A stretch of DNA of 64,000 bases from Microcella sp. (GCF_019739195.1 NZ_JAHHDS010000002.1:145535-209534), one strand, 5' to 3'; positions 8,067 through 17,903 are shown, counted from the stretch's first letter. The notes: generated by a model from the letters alone, not told the origin. Program-made: numbers and translations.

Positions 8067-9928
8067 TCGAGCACCCAGCGCTGCACGGAGCCATCGCTCT
8101 CCACCAGCACGATCGCAGTGCCGACCACGACGGCGGCGGTACTCGAGCTGACCGGCTCAGATTCGCGGGCACGCTCATCGATCACCGCTCCGTCACTCAC
8201 CGTGCGCAGCACGACCGACCCCCGCTGAACGACCCCGATCACCTCGCCCGAGCCGAGCAGGCTGACTCCCCCGGGCGATCGCCAGCGCACGGAGCCATCG
8301 ATCGCCCCGAAGGCGACGGTGCGCTCATCAGACAGCACGACGACGATGCCGGCTCCGAAAGCGACGTCGACCGCGATGCCGGTGAAGACGGTCGAGAACC
8401 GCTCTGCGCCGTCGTCGACCTCGAGCCCGATCAGGTCTCCCGACTCTGTCATCGCAACGACGAGCCCGCTTCCGGGGTCGACCGCCAGCACATCGACGAG
8501 ACCAGCATCAGTGCGCCAGACCTGCTCGCCCGTCGTGACGTCGAGCGCGGTGAGTCGTTCGCGCTCGTCGGCCACGACGACGATGCCACCCGGGATCGCA
8601 GTGGCCGCGCGCGCGTCGGCACCGATCGACCTCGACCACTGCACCGAGCCGGTCGCCGTGTCGAGCACCGTGACCGTGCCGCTGCGCGCGACCACGGCGA
8701 CCTCGGCGGCACGCACGTCTGCTGTGTGCGGCGCGATGAGCACGAGCTCGTCGGCAGGCCAGCTCCACAGTCGTCGGCCCGTGCTGTCGTAGGCGACGAC
8801 CTGACGCTGCGAGGTGGTCGCGAGCACGAGATCGCCAACAGCAGCCACGGCGACGATCGTTCCTCCAGGATGCCCCGCCCAGTCGAGCGTCGCGACGCCG
8901 TCACCGAGGCTCCACACCTGCACATCGTCACCGCGGTCGTTCGCCGTGACGAGCCTGCCGTCGACCGTTGAGGTGGGAGCGACCCAGAATTGACCGCTCG
9001 CCTCTGACGGGCCGAAGAAGGGGTCGACGATCGCGAGCTCGAGCGGTTGACCGTCGCCGAGCCTTGAGGTCGAGGTCACGACATCTGGCCACGCTGCGAC
9101 CGTCGCAGACACCGCATCAGCGGCCTGCAGCGCTGCGGGCCGCACTTCAGCCTGCCCCACCGCCTGTCCGTCAAGGGTGCCGCTGCTCCACACCGGGCCT
9201 CGACCGGGGCACCAGACGACGGCTTCGACCAGTTCGGTGGAGAAGCCGTCTGCCGGGCTCTCGAGTCGCAGAGTCGTCTCGACCCCGATGCATCCGCCGG
9301 TCAAGGGAATCTCCCGACCCTCGACATCGGTGAACGGGCCCTTAGCGGCGCGCGCAGTCGACGTCGCGGTGTACGTCAGCACTTCCCCGGCGAGGGCGGT
9401 GCCACTGTCGCTCCAGGTATCGCCGGGCTGCACCGAGGCCGGCAGCACGAGCAGCTCGGGTTCGAAGACGAAACCGACCGGCCCACCCCACGATGCGACC
9501 TGCCCGATGCCCGCATCCGACAGGCGGTACAGATCGGTGAAGCGCTCCCCCATGCTGCTGACCCGCGATGCCTTCCACCACTGGGCCCGGCGCAGCGTCT
9601 CGTCGCCGAGCCTCTCGAGCAGCGCGCTGGTGACCGTCAGCGGAGCAGCGAAGGCGCCTTCGACCCCGAGCGAGCGGGTGTGCTCTGTGACCGTCTCGAC
9701 CCCGTCAGCGGCGACCATCACGGTGCGCTGACCTTCAGATGGCACAAACCGGGCTGATGCTCCGCCGAGCGCGTCGGGAGCGACGAGATCGACCGCATCG
9801 AGCGACGCGCTGAGCAGCAGCGCGACCAGCGGGGTCACGACCCACGGTACCCACGCAGGCGCACCTCGGCGTGGAGGCGCAGCGTCGGCCGCGGAGGCGA
9901 ACGGCGCCACGGGCGTGCCGGAGGTCAC
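8063..9928 (-). CDS. Membrane-anchored PQQ-like beta-propeller protein
   Basis: A 621-residue protein with one N-terminal membrane helix (about 27-45, PWVVTPLVALLLSASL) and a large predicted extracytoplasmic part. The first half (about 60-280) is unassigned. The second half contains repeats of the PQQ-like or quinoprotein-propeller type, each a strand pattern ending in an aromatic dipeptide: GRRLWSW, GSVQWSR, GEQVWRT, GSVRWRS. Such propellers usually serve as binding scaffolds, for example BamB-like or surface sensor domains. There is no evidence here of bound PQQ. The GTG at 9928 is 7 nt after a TACACT hexamer, suggesting a leaderless first gene of the operon with the membrane protein and pdxH. 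Confidence 0.8.
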   Translation of the reverse strand: MTSGTPVAPFASAADAAPPRRGAPAWVPWVVTPLVALLLSASLDAVDLVAPDALGGASARFVPSEGQRTVMVAADGVETVTEHTRSLGVEGAFAAPLTVTSALLERLGDETLRRAQWWKASRVSSMGERFTDLYRLSDAGIGQVASWGGPVGFVFEPELLVLPASVQPGDTWSDSGTALAGEVLTYTATSTARAAKGPFTDVEGREIPLTGGCIGVETTLRLESPADGFSTELVEAVVWCPGRGPVWSSGTLDGQAVGQAEVRPAALQAADAVSATVAAWPDVVTSTSRLGDGQPLELAIVDPFFGPSEASGQFWVAPTSTVDGRLVTANDRGDDVQVWSLGDGVATLDWAGHPGGTIVAVAAVGDLVLATTSQRQVVAYDSTGRRLWSWPADELVLIAPHTADVRAAEVAVVARSGTVTVLDTATGSVQWSRSIGADARAATAIPGGIVVVADERERLTALDVTTGEQVWRTDAGLVDVLAVDPGSGLVVAMTESGDLIGLEVDDGAERFSTVFTGIAVDVAFGAGIVVVLSDERTVAFGAIDGSVRWRSPGGVSLLGSGEVIGVVQRGSVVLRTVSDGAVIDERARESEPVSSSTAAVVVGTAIVLVESDGSVQRWVLE

Positions 9929-9935
9929 GATCGTC

Positions 9936-9941
9936 AGTGTA
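9936..9941 (-). promoter_or_regulatory. -10-like hexamer for the propeller/pdxH operon
   Basis: Read on the minus strand, TACACT ends 7 nt before the GTG at 9928. No Shine-Dalgarno sequence lies between, so a leaderless transcript is likely. Confidence 0.5.
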
Positions 9942-9961
9942 GGGCCGCCGCACCCCGGCGG

Positions 9962-11365
9962 TCACTGCATCGAGTCGAGGATTCCCGTCAGGTCTTCGAG
10001 GGTCGTGCGGGGATTCACGATCGCGAAACGAGCGTTCGTGCGGCCCGCGTGCGAGCTGGGCACGACGAAAGCGTGCTGATCGTCGAGCAGCCGGTTCGAC
10101 CAGTGCGCATAGTCACCGGGGTGCCAGCCGACGCGCTCGAACACCACAACCGAGAGCTGCGGCTCGCGCACGAGGGCGACATGGTCGCGTTGCTCGATCT
10201 CGGCCGCGACCGCATGCGCGAGGTCGATCGACGCGGTGATCGCATCGCGGTAGGCCTGCGCCCCGAAGGTCGCGAGTGAGAACCACAGCGGCAGGCCGCG
10301 CGCGCGACGAGTCAGCTGCACCGAGTAGTCAGACGGGTTCCATTCGGTCGACTCGGTGAGGGCATCCAAGTACTCGGCATGCTGCGTGTGCGCGACGCGG
10401 GCGATCTCGGAATCACGGTAGAGCAGCGCGCACGAGTCGAAGGGGGTGAAGAGCCACTTGTGGGGGTCGACGATGAGCGAGTCAGCTCGTTCGATGCCGG
10501 CGAACCGCCACCGCGCGGCATCACTGAGCGCGGCAGCGAGCCCGTACGCGCCGTCGATGTGCAGCCAGAAGTCGTGCTCGTCTTTCAGAGCGGCGATCGA
10601 CGCGATGTCGTCGACGATGCCGAAGTTGGTCGACCCGCCCGTCGCGACCACCGCGATGACGGCCGTACCGTGCTCGATAAGCGCCTCGCGCACCTGCTCG
10701 CCGTGCATGACCCCGCTGGCGCCGACGGGGATCGCGACAACGTCGACATCCATGACCTTCGCGGCGCTCTTGATCGACGAGTGCGCCTCGGCGCTGCCGA
10801 TGATCACCCAACGCTCAGGACGCGGCCGACCAGCCGCGCGGCGCTCTCGGTCGGCATGATCGCGCGCGGCCACCAGTGCCGAGAGGTTGCCGATGGTGCC
10901 GCCCTGCACGAAGACCCCGCCCGCGCCGCCCGGTAGCCCGAACTCGGCGGCGAGCCAGGCGAGCACCTCGTTCTCGGCGAAGACAGCACCCGAACCCTCG
11001 AGCCACGAACCTCCGTAGACGGCCGTCGCCGACACAATGAGATCGAACGCTGTCGCGGCCTTCGAGGGCGCGGAGGGAATGAACGACAGATAGCGAGGAT
11101 GCTCGGTCGTGATGCACGACGGAGCGAGCACGTTCTCGAACAGCGAGAGCGCGCGCCGAGCACCCATACCCTCGGCGCTGATACTGCCCCCGGCGAGCCG
11201 ACGAAGCTCGGCGGGCGTGAAGGGTTTGTCGAGGGGTGTGTCTTCGCTGAGGATGCGGCGACGCGCGTATTCGAGCACCATGTCGACAATCTGGGTGGTC
11301 TCGTCGGTGATGGCGTGCATGCGCACGGCGGGGTCGACCCCCGGGACGGCTGGAGTGGTGCTCAC
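9962..11365 (-). CDS. Pyridoxal-dependent group II amino-acid decarboxylase
   Basis: A 467-residue PLP enzyme of the glutamate/aromatic-L-amino-acid/diaminobutyrate decarboxylase group. Marks are the early HPRYLSFIPSAPS segment, the substrate-side SWLEGSGAVFAENEVLAWL, GGTIGNLSALVAARDHA, the cofactor aspartate region FWLHIDGAYG, and the PLP lysine in VDPHKWLF (Lys303). I chose the GTG at 11365 because AGAGGACC precedes it; the open frame continues upstream but runs into the tRNA-Ala gene and cannot be coding there. The substrate cannot be assigned with confidence; related actinobacterial proteins are annotated variously as glutamate, tyrosine or aspartate decarboxylases. Confidence 0.88.
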   Translation of the reverse strand: MSTTPAVPGVDPAVRMHAITDETTQIVDMVLEYARRRILSEDTPLDKPFTPAELRRLAGGSISAEGMGARRALSLFENVLAPSCITTEHPRYLSFIPSAPSKAATAFDLIVSATAVYGGSWLEGSGAVFAENEVLAWLAAEFGLPGGAGGVFVQGGTIGNLSALVAARDHADRERRAAGRPRPERWVIIGSAEAHSSIKSAAKVMDVDVVAIPVGASGVMHGEQVREALIEHGTAVIAVVATGGSTNFGIVDDIASIAALKDEHDFWLHIDGAYGLAAALSDAARWRFAGIERADSLIVDPHKWLFTPFDSCALLYRDSEIARVAHTQHAEYLDALTESTEWNPSDYSVQLTRRARGLPLWFSLATFGAQAYRDAITASIDLAHAVAAEIEQRDHVALVREPQLSVVVFERVGWHPGDYAHWSNRLLDDQHAFVVPSSHAGRTNARFAIVNPRTTLEDLTGILDSMQ

Positions 11366-11456
11366 CAGTAGGTCCTCTCGAACCGGGTCGTCGCCCAGGG
11401 CGGCGACCCTCCCGCGCGCCGCCCCGCCACTCGGGTCAGCAGGCGCTGGATACGAC

Positions 11457-11480
11457 GAATCCCGGCCGAAACCGGGATTC
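11457..11480 (-). terminator. Hairpin downstream of tRNA-Ala
   Basis: GAATCCCGG and CCGGGATTC form a perfect 9-bp stem around a 6-nt loop, starting 7 bases past the encoded CCA of tRNA-Ala. There is no T tract, so it could terminate or only mark the end of tRNA processing. Confidence 0.55.
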
Positions 11481-11486
11481 TGATCG

Positions 11487-11562
11487 TGGTGGACCTGAGG
11501 GGACTCGAACCCCTGACCCCCTGCATGCCATGCAGGTGCGCTACCAGCTGCGCCACAGGCCC
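11487..11562 (-). tRNA. tRNA-Ala, anticodon GGC
   Basis: A complete 76-nt cloverleaf on the minus strand including an encoded CCA. The acceptor stem GGGCCTG/CAGGTCC carries the G3-U70 wobble pair, the identity element of alanine tRNA. The anticodon stem CCTGC/GCAGG encloses the loop ATGGCAT, with anticodon GGC reading GCC codons. The T arm is AGGGG-TTCGAGT-CCCCT. It lies directly after rsfS, as is common in this family, and before the decarboxylase gene. Confidence 0.97.
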
Positions 11563-11647
11563 GTGCGCGACGGCTCAAGAGCCGGTTACAACTCACTCAG
11601 AGTAGTACACGCCGCCGCCCCCGACCAATTCGGCACCGTGCCGCGGT

Positions 11648-12037
11648 TCAGTCGACGTCTGCGGGTTCTGTCTGCTGCTCGGTGAGCTGCAGGGGCACGA
11701 CGGGGCAGTCTTTCCAGAGCCGCTCGAGCGAGTAGAACAGGCGCTCTTCTTCGTGGAACACGTGCACAATGACATCTCCGAAGTCGAGCAGGATCCATCG
11801 CCCCTCAGCACGCCCCTCGCGACGCAACGGCTTGGCGCCGGCCTCGATCATGCGGTCTTCGACCTCAGACGCGATCGCCTGCACGTTGCGCTCGTTGCGC
11901 CCCGTGACGATCAGGAAGACATCGGTCAGCGGCAGAGGGCCGGAGACATCGAGCGCGACCAGGTCGTCGCCCTGCTTGGAGTCTGCCGCCTGCGCGGCGA
12001 CCTGGGTGAGAGCGAGAGCACGATCAGAGGCGGTCAC
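11648..12037 (-). CDS. rsfS: Ribosome silencing factor RsfS
   Basis: A 129-residue cytoplasmic protein of the RsfS/Iojap/DUF143 family, which binds ribosomal protein L14 and keeps subunits apart when nutrients are scarce. Family marks are DLVALDVSGPLPLTDVFLIVTGRNERNVQAIASEV in the core and the conserved WILLDFGDVIVHVFHEEERLFYSLERLW near the C-terminus (quoted here in pieces: RWILLDFGDVIVHVF, then HEEERLFYSLERLW). The GTG at 12037 has AAAGGAC upstream; the longer frame upstream has no such signal. It closes the rplU-to-rsfS leftward cluster, 34 bases after the proline-rich membrane protein. Confidence 0.93.
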   Translation of the reverse strand: MTASDRALALTQVAAQAADSKQGDDLVALDVSGPLPLTDVFLIVTGRNERNVQAIASEVEDRMIEAGAKPLRREGRAEGRWILLDFGDVIVHVFHEEERLFYSLERLWKDCPVVPLQLTEQQTEPADVD

Positions 12038-12071
12038 AGTGTCCTTTGGCGAATACGGGCGGCGGAAGCAC

Positions 12072-13313
12072 TCAGAATAGCCCGTTCGCCGCAGCCACGA
12101 CGAAGAGACCGATGGCGATGACCGCCATACCGACCGTCGAGGCGACAAGCACAGTCGTCACGGTGTTGCTCGTCGAGGGCTTGCCGGTCATGACCGTGTG
12201 CGTGGCGGTATGACTGCTGATGGCTTTGAGTGCACTCACGGGCGCCGAATCGGGGGCCGACACCTCGCGGTCGTCCGCATCGAACAGGTCATCGAGATCG
12301 GGGCTGTCATGCAGGGTGGGCACGGTGCCCGTCGACGCGTGCATCGGAGAGACCGTGATCATGCCCGTGATGATGATCTCGCCGGTGCCGGCGACCGGCC
12401 CCGCGATGCTGCCGGTCGGCATCTCGGGTAGCACGAGAGCGTTGGTATTGAGGCTCGTCGCTGACCCGACCTCGCGGCTGAACGTGTTCTCGAAAGGATC
12501 TTCGTCATCGTGAATGCCGGTCGACCAGTGCGAACCCGTCGACGTCGGCACCACGGGAGTCGGTCGCACGACGGGCGGCTGCACAAGCTCAGGCTCAACG
12601 TGCAGCGGCTCGTTGAGCACGGGAGCGTGATGCACGGGGGCCGGGTCGACAGGGGCCTGCCGCACCGGTTCGACCAGAGTGGGCGTCTCGGCGGCGGGCG
12701 GCGGCGACTCGGCCGGCGCGGGCACGACGGCGGGCGCCTGCGCCGCGCGCAGCTCGCGCAGTTCTCGACGCGAGAGCGTGACCTCTACCGGACGGTCTGC
12801 CGTGGCCGGCTGCTCTGTCTCGGGAACAGTGATCACATGGGCCGGCGGCACAGGCGGGTCGACGACTGCGGGTGGCACGACCGGGCGGTGCGACAACTGC
12901 GTGTGGTACTCGAGCGGAGTGTCGAAGGTGGGACTCTCGACAGAGGCCGGCGCTTCGTCAGAAACCGCGGGCGGCCTGAAGTCGCGCCGCCGCACGCGCT
13001 CGGCGCCGTGTTCGGATAGAGCGGGTGGAGCGACGGGCGGCGGGGCCTGGTGAATCGGAGCAGGCGTCTCGATCGTCGGCATCGCCGGCACTGTGCGCTC
13101 GTCGTAGTGCGGCACACGCGGGCGCACCTGCGTGCGGTAGGTCATGTCGGTCGGCGCCGACGACGGCACCGATGCCGGTGTCGCCCCGCTGCGACCCGAA
13201 GCCGTACGCCCGTCGCCAGGCGGCTGTGCGAAGGTCTCGACGCCAGCCCGCTCGGCCTCGAGTGCGCGTCGCGCGGCGCGGCGGCTCAGTGGCTGGTCGT
13301 GCGGGCTGGTCAT
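12072..13313 (-). CDS. Proline-rich protein with C-terminal membrane anchor, unknown function
   Basis: A 413-residue protein with no domain I recognise. It begins [17 protein letters not shown], and a similar basic motif, [14 protein letters not shown], recurs near the middle. In between and after are long Pro/Val/Ala-rich low-complexity stretches. A single hydrophobic helix lies at the C-terminus ([21 protein letters not shown]), so the protein is probably tail-anchored with a disordered cytoplasmic part, although the opposite orientation is possible. Its ATG overlaps the nadD stop codon by 4 bases, which couples it to nadD. Its conserved place between nadD and rsfS hints at a housekeeping role, but none can be assigned. 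Confidence 0.78.
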   Translation of the reverse strand: MTSPHDQPLSRRAARRALEAERAGVETFAQPPGDGRTASGRSGATPASVPSSAPTDMTYRTQVRPRVPHYDERTVPAMPTIETPAPIHQAPPPVAPPALSEHGAERVRRRDFRPPAVSDEAPASVESPTFDTPLEYHTQLSHRPVVPPAVVDPPVPPAHVITVPETEQPATADRPVEVTLSRRELRELRAAQAPAVVPAPAESPPPAAETPTLVEPVRQAPVDPAPVHHAPVLNEPLHVEPELVQPPVVRPTPVVPTSTGSHWSTGIHDDEDPFENTFSREVGSATSLNTNALVLPEMPTGSIAGPVAGTGEIIITGMITVSPMHASTGTVPTLHDSPDLDDLFDADDREVSAPDSAPVSALKAISSHTATHTVMTGKPSTSNTVTTVLVASTVGMAVIAIGLFVVAAANGLF

Positions 13314-13945
13314 GATGGAAGGCTCCGGTACAGCTGGTGCTTGGCGATGTACTGCACCACTCCGTCGGGCACCAGGTACCAGACCGGGGAGCCCTGCTCG
13401 ACGCGGTGGCGGCAATCGGTAGACGAGATGGCGAGCGCGGGAATCTCGAGCAAGCTTACGTCGCGGTGCGGCAATGCGCTAATGCTGAGCGAGTGGCCCG
13501 GCCTGCTCACTGCGACGAAGTTCGCGAGCTTCCAGAGCTCGTCGGCGTTCTTCCAGTCGAGTATCTGCGCGATCGCATCGGCACCTGAGATGAAGAACAA
13601 ATCGGCATCAGGATGCTCGGCGCGCAGATCGCGCAGCGTGTCGATCGTGTAGGTGGGCCCGTCTCGATCGATGTCGACGCGGCTCACGCGGAACCGTGGG
13701 TTCGACGCGGTCGCGATCACCGTCATGAGGTACCGGTGCTCGCTGTGGGTAACGCCTTGCTTCTGGTACGGCTCGCCCGTCGGCACGAACACGACCTCAT
13801 CGAGACCGAACGCCTGACCGACTTCGCTACCGGCCACGAGGTGACCGTGGTGGATCGGGTCGAACGTGCCGCCCATGATGCCGATGCGCTTGCGCGGCAC
13901 CGTCGCCGTGTCGGCGTCGGCGGGTGTCGCAGACAGGGCGGACAT
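13310..13945 (-). CDS. nadD: Nicotinate-nucleotide adenylyltransferase
   Basis: A 211-residue enzyme that joins nicotinate mononucleotide and ATP to make deamido-NAD in NAD synthesis. The nucleotidyltransferase signature [12 protein letters not shown] lies at about 25-36, followed by [12 protein letters not shown], the conserved [12 protein letters not shown] segment, and the ISSTDCRHR motif equivalent to the ISSTxIR ATP-binding motif. The start at 13945 leaves a 20-residue extension before the catalytic fold; a later start is not available without losing the first strand. It is 17 bases after the small membrane protein and overlaps the next gene by 4 bases. Confidence 0.93.
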   Translation of the reverse strand: MSALSATPADADTATVPRKRIGIMGGTFDPIHHGHLVAGSEVGQAFGLDEVVFVPTGEPYQKQGVTHSEHRYLMTVIATASNPRFRVSRVDIDRDGPTYTIDTLRDLRAEHPDADLFFISGADAIAQILDWKNADELWKLANFVAVSRPGHSLSISALPHRDVSLLEIPALAISSTDCRHRVEQGSPVWYLVPDGVVQYIAKHQLYRSLPS

Positions 13946-13962
13946 CGGGGCGATCGCTGGGG

Positions 13963-14160
13963 TCAGTGACCCGCGTCGTGTCCGCTCTGGTTGGTCGTCT
14001 TGTTGCTGTGCCGGTTCGCGACATCGCGGTAGGCGAACGTGACGAGAGCGAGCATCAGAAAGAAGAGTGCCGCGACCCCGGCGATGACGATGGGCGGCGC
14101 GATCAGCGGCGCGAGCTCTTCTTCAGAAGCGAGAATGGCGCTGGCCAGCGTCGTCAGCAT
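13963..14160 (-). CDS. Small single-pass membrane protein
   Basis: A 65-residue protein with one central membrane helix (about 19-43, [20 protein letters not shown]), a short acidic N-terminus and a hydrophilic His/Asn-rich tail ending GHDAGH. No enzymatic motif is present. It sits between proA and nadD in the same direction, the position where related actinobacteria often carry a similar small membrane protein. A role is not known. The size, clean helix and position support it being real rather than a chance frame. Confidence 0.72.
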   Translation of the reverse strand: MLTTLASAILASEEELAPLIAPPIVIAGVAALFFLMLALVTFAYRDVANRHSNKTTNQSGHDAGH

Positions 14161-14209
14161 GCGGTACTCCTGTGGTCGAGGATGACGTGAGACACCAATC
14201 TACCGCGGA

Positions 14210-15511
14210 TCACCCGCGCACCTGCCCAGCGCCGCGCACGATCCACTTCGTGCTCGTCAGCTCGGGCAGGCCCATGGGGCCGCGGGCGTGCAGCTTCTGC
14301 GTCGAGATGCCGACCTCGGCACCGAATCCGAACTCGCCGCCGTCGCTGAACCGCGTCGAGGCATTGACCATGACGACAGCCGAATCGACCTCGGCGAGAA
14401 AGCGCTCGGCGTTGACCATGTCGCTCGTGATGATCGACTCGGTGTGCTGCGTCGAATAGCGGCGGATGTGCTCGAGCGCAGCATCCAGATCGTCGACGAC
14501 GGCGACCGACAGTTCGAGGCTCATGTGCTCGGTGGCGAAGTCGACCTCGGTGGCGGGCTCGAGTGCGGCATCGATGGCCCGCGCGCGGTCGTCTCCACGA
14601 ACGACGACTCCGGATGCTCGCAGAGCGTCGATCACGGGTGGCAGCAGTCGCGGCGCGGCATCGCGGTGCACGAGCACCGTTTCGACAGCGTTGCAGACGC
14701 TCGGCCGCTGCACCTTGGCGTTGTGCACGATGTCGACGGCGATGGTCTCGTCGGCACTCGCATCGAGGTAGACGTGCACCACCCCGGCCCCGGTCTCGAT
14801 GACGGGCACGGTCGACTCGCGCACGACCGTCTGGATGAGGTCGGCGCTGCCGCGGGGAATGAGCACGTCGACGAGTCCGCGCGCGCGCATGAGCGCCGCG
14901 GCACCGGCGCGACCGTGGGGGTCGATCGTCTGCACGGCGTCGCGCGGCAGCCCGCTCTGCTCGAGCGCGCCTTGCAGCGTCTGCACGAGCACCCGGTTCG
15001 AACTCTCGGCCGCGCTGCCGCCGCGCAGCACGACCGCATTGCCGCTCTTGAGCGAGAGCGCCGCGATGTCGACGGTCACGTTGGGACGCGCCTCGTAAAT
15101 GGCGCCGACGACCCCGAACGGCACGCGCACTTGGCTGAGCTGGATGCCGTTGGGCAGACGGGAGCCGCGCACGACCGAGCCGATGGGGTCGGGCAGCGAG
15201 ATGACGTCGCGCACCGCGGCAGCGAGGGCGCGCACGCGCGCCTCGTCGAGCCGCAGCCGGTCGATCAGGCCCGCCGAGAGACCGGTCGACCTGCCGCGCT
15301 CGAGGTCGTCGGCGTTCGCCGCGACGATCGCGTCGATCGAGGCCTCGAGGGCGGTCGCGATGGCCTCGAGGGCCGCGTTCTTGCGATCGGTCGTGAGGGT
15401 CGCGAGCGCGCGCGACGCGACCTTGGCGGCGTGCAGCTGTTCGTCGGTCAGACCCGGCCCGGGGCTCAGGTTCTCAGCGAGGTGCGCAGGCGTTTCGACG
15501 AGCGACGACAT
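14210..15511 (-). CDS. proA: Gamma-glutamyl phosphate reductase
   Basis: A 433-residue NADPH-dependent enzyme that reduces glutamyl 5-phosphate to glutamate semialdehyde, the second step of proline synthesis. It is an aldehyde-dehydrogenase-fold protein: PFGVVGAIYEARPNVTVD, GNAVVLRGGSAA, the GRAGAAALMRARGLVDVLIPRG segment (read in two pieces), and the catalytic cysteine in KVQRPSVCNAVETVL. The end reads GPMGLPELTSTKWIVRG, typical of ProA. The ATG at 15511 lies 4 bases past the proB stop, with a TAGAAT hexamer 6 nt upstream that overlaps the end of proB, so it may have its own leaderless promoter in addition to read-through. Confidence 0.95.
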   Translation of the reverse strand: MSSLVETPAHLAENLSPGPGLTDEQLHAAKVASRALATLTTDRKNAALEAIATALEASIDAIVAANADDLERGRSTGLSAGLIDRLRLDEARVRALAAAVRDVISLPDPIGSVVRGSRLPNGIQLSQVRVPFGVVGAIYEARPNVTVDIAALSLKSGNAVVLRGGSAAESSNRVLVQTLQGALEQSGLPRDAVQTIDPHGRAGAAALMRARGLVDVLIPRGSADLIQTVVRESTVPVIETGAGVVHVYLDASADETIAVDIVHNAKVQRPSVCNAVETVLVHRDAAPRLLPPVIDALRASGVVVRGDDRARAIDAALEPATEVDFATEHMSLELSVAVVDDLDAALEHIRRYSTQHTESIITSDMVNAERFLAEVDSAVVMVNASTRFSDGGEFGFGAEVGISTQKLHARGPMGLPELTSTKWIVRGAGQVRG

Positions 15512-15515
15512 GCCC

Positions 15516-16322
15516 TCATTCTACGGGCGCGGCCTCGAACCAGGTTCCGACCTCATCGCCGCGCAGCGCCTCGGCGACCTGCGCTGCCGAGGTCAGCACC
15601 ACGGGAACGCCCTGGGCGACGGCAAGCTTGGCAGCGGCGATCTTCGTGCCAGCTCCCCCGGTGCCGACGCCGGCAGCACCGATCGAGCCGAGTTCGACGC
15701 CGCTCAGGTCGTCGTCGTGCGCGACGACGGCGATGCGCTCGGCACCGGGCTCATGCGGAGGCTTCGTGTAGAGCGCGTCGACATCGCTCAGCAGCACGAG
15801 CAGGTCAGCGCCGACGAGCTCGCTCACCATGCCAGCGAGTCGGTCGTTGTCGCCGAACCGGATCTCTTGCGTCGCCACGGTGTCGTTCTCATTGACGATG
15901 ACGAGAATGCGCAGACCGAGCAAGCGCTCCATGGCGCGCTGCGCATTGCTGCGCGGGGTCGGATGCTCGAGGTCGGTCGCGGTGAGCAGCACCTGCCCGG
16001 CCACGATGCCGTAGCGGTCGAGGCTCTCTTGGTACCGGAAGATGAGCACGTTCTGACCTACTGCAGCCGCGGCCTGCTGCGTCGCGAGGTCGTGAGGCCG
16101 AGCATCCAGTCGCAGATACGGCATGCCCGTCGCGATGGCACCCGACGAGACCAGCACGACCTCGGTGCCGCGAGCGTGCGCGCTGGCCAGGGCATCGACG
16201 AGCGGGCCGATCTGAGCGGCGTTCTCGCCGCTGATCGACGACGAGCCCACCTTGACGACGACGCGTCGCGCACGCGTGACGGCATCGCGCCGGCTGCGCG
16301 CGGGGTCACGCTCAGTCGTCAT
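15516..16322 (-). CDS. proB: Glutamate 5-kinase, short form without PUA domain
   Basis: A 268-residue amino-acid kinase that phosphorylates glutamate, the first committed step of proline synthesis. Visible motifs are [13 protein letters not shown] (ATP and glutamate), [22 protein letters not shown] and [31 protein letters not shown] (seen as [14 protein letters not shown] then [13 protein letters not shown]), and [15 protein letters not shown]. It ends soon after the kinase domain; the C-terminal PUA domain of the 367-residue E. coli enzyme is absent, as in several actinobacteria. Feedback control by proline may therefore differ. It overlaps the obgE stop by 11 bases. Confidence 0.94.
   Translation of the reverse strand: MTTERDPARSRRDAVTRARRVVVKVGSSSISGENAAQIGPLVDALASAHARGTEVVLVSSGAIATGMPYLRLDARPHDLATQQAAAAVGQNVLIFRYQESLDRYGIVAGQVLLTATDLEHPTPRSNAQRAMERLLGLRILVIVNENDTVATQEIRFGDNDRLAGMVSELVGADLLVLLSDVDALYTKPPHEPGAERIAVVAHDDDLSGVELGSIGAAGVGTGGAGTKIAAAKLAVAQGVPVVLTSAAQVAEALRGDEVGTWFEAAPVE
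15518..15523 (-). promoter_or_regulatory. -10-like hexamer inside the end of proB, for proA
   Basis: TAGAAT on the minus strand ends 6 nt before the proA ATG and overlaps the proB stop codon. It would allow a leaderless proA transcript independent of proB. Confidence 0.45.
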
Positions 16323-17823
16323 CGTCGCCGCTCCAGATGCCCGCCTCTCGCTCGGCGTCGAGCTCGGCTCGTGCAGCAGCCTTGGCGTCCATGCGCTCGT
16401 GATAGGTCTGACGGCGCTGGCTCGTCGAGGGGCGGTTCGCCGCGTCGAGCCGGGGGTCGGTGCCGCGCGGAGCCGTCAGCAGCTCGGCCGCGCTCGTGAG
16501 CGTGGGCTCCCAATCGAAGATGACGCCGTCGCCCGGGCCGATCACGACGGTCGCGCCTGCGACCGCACCGGCCGTGAAGAGCGCGTCTTCGATGCCAATC
16601 TTCGCGAGCCGGTCGGCGAGGTAGCCGACGGCCTCATCGTTGCGGAAGTCGGTCTGCTGCACCCAGCGCTCGGGTTTGGCGCCGATGATGCGATAGATCG
16701 GGCCGTCGCTGCCGCCTTCGACCACAATGCGGAACTCTTCGCGGTCGACGGGCTTCGGCCGCAGAACGATGCGCTCGCGCACGACGGCCTCGGCCGCGCG
16801 AGCGGCGCGCTCGGTCTCGACGAGCTCGGCCATGGCGAAGGTCAGCGATCGCAAACCCTCGCGGCTCACAGCGCTGATCTCGAAGACGCGGTAGCCGCGC
16901 GCTTCGAGCTCAGGGCGCACGAACTCGGCAAGCTCGCGGCCCTCGGGCACGTCGATCTTGTTGAGGGCGACGAGCTGCGGGCGATCGAGCAGCGGAACCT
17001 GACCCTCGGGCACGGGGTAGGCAGCGAGCTCGGTCAGGATGATGTCGAGATCGCTGATCGGGTCGCGACCGGGCTCAAGCGTGGCGCAGTCGAGCACGTG
17101 CAACAGAGCGCTGCAGCGTTCGACGTGCCGCAAGAACTCGAGGCCGAGCCCCTTGCCCTCGCTCGCGCCCTCGATGAGGCCCGGCACATCGGCGACCGTG
17201 AAGCGCGACTCACCCGACTCGACGACACCCAGGTTGGGGTGCAGCGTCGTGAAGGGGTAGTCGGCGATCTTCGGCCGCGCGGCAGAGAGTGCGGCGATGA
17301 GGCTCGACTTGCCCGCGCTCGGGTAGCCGACGAGCGCCACATCGGCGACCGTCTTGAGCTCGAGAATGACATCGCCCTCCCAGCCCTCGGTGCCGAGCAG
17401 CGCGAAGCCGGGCGCCTTGCGCTTCGTGGTCGCGAGAGCCGCGTTGCCGAGTCCGCCTTGGCCACCGGGCGCGACGACGATGCGCATACCAGGCTCGTTG
17501 AGGTCGACGAGCTCGGTGCCGTCGGCGTCGCGCACGACCGTGCCGATCGGCACGGGCAGCACGAGGGGGCCGCCGGTGAAGCCCGAGCGGTTGTCGCCCA
17601 TGCCGGGGCCGCCGTTCTCGCTCACCCGGTGCGGTCGGCGGTGGTAACCCAGCAGAGTGGTCTCGTGAGCATCCGCGACCAGCACGATGTCGCCGCCATC
17701 GCCGCCATTACCGCCATCGGGGCCGGCGAGCGGCTTGAACTTTTCACGGCGCACTGAGACGCAGCCGTGGCCGCCGTTCCCTGCGCGCAGGTGAAGGGTC
17801 ACACGGTCGACGAATGTCGCCAT
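16312..17823 (-). CDS. obgE: Obg/CgtA family GTPase
   Basis: A 503-residue GTPase acting in 50S subunit assembly and stress responses. The glycine-rich Obg domain comes first ([18 protein letters not shown], then [13 protein letters not shown]). The G domain carries the P-loop GYPSAGKS at 166-173, the switch segment [30 protein letters not shown] (G3) and NKIDV (G4). An OCT domain follows (about 350-425), and the tail is rich in charged residues and ends GDDDD. The ATG at 17823 has GGAGG upstream. It is separated from rpmA by 125 bases with a strong hairpin. Confidence 0.95.
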   Translation of the reverse strand: MATFVDRVTLHLRAGNGGHGCVSVRREKFKPLAGPDGGNGGDGGDIVLVADAHETTLLGYHRRPHRVSENGGPGMGDNRSGFTGGPLVLPVPIGTVVRDADGTELVDLNEPGMRIVVAPGGQGGLGNAALATTKRKAPGFALLGTEGWEGDVILELKTVADVALVGYPSAGKSSLIAALSAARPKIADYPFTTLHPNLGVVESGESRFTVADVPGLIEGASEGKGLGLEFLRHVERCSALLHVLDCATLEPGRDPISDLDIILTELAAYPVPEGQVPLLDRPQLVALNKIDVPEGRELAEFVRPELEARGYRVFEISAVSREGLRSLTFAMAELVETERAARAAEAVVRERIVLRPKPVDREEFRIVVEGGSDGPIYRIIGAKPERWVQQTDFRNDEAVGYLADRLAKIGIEDALFTAGAVAGATVVIGPGDGVIFDWEPTLTSAAELLTAPRGTDPRLDAANRPSTSQRRQTYHERMDAKAAARAELDAEREAGIWSGDDDD

Positions 17824-17903
17824 GATGGGGCCTCCTTCTGCTCTGCCGCGCCTGTGAATGTCGACAGCGGTGGTGCTGGTGATGCGATGGGGCTAACGGC
17901 GAA

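Noticed and set aside
11366..11596. N-terminal extension of the decarboxylase frame
   Set aside because: It translates the tRNA-Ala gene; the GTG at 11365 with AGAGGACC upstream is the credible start.
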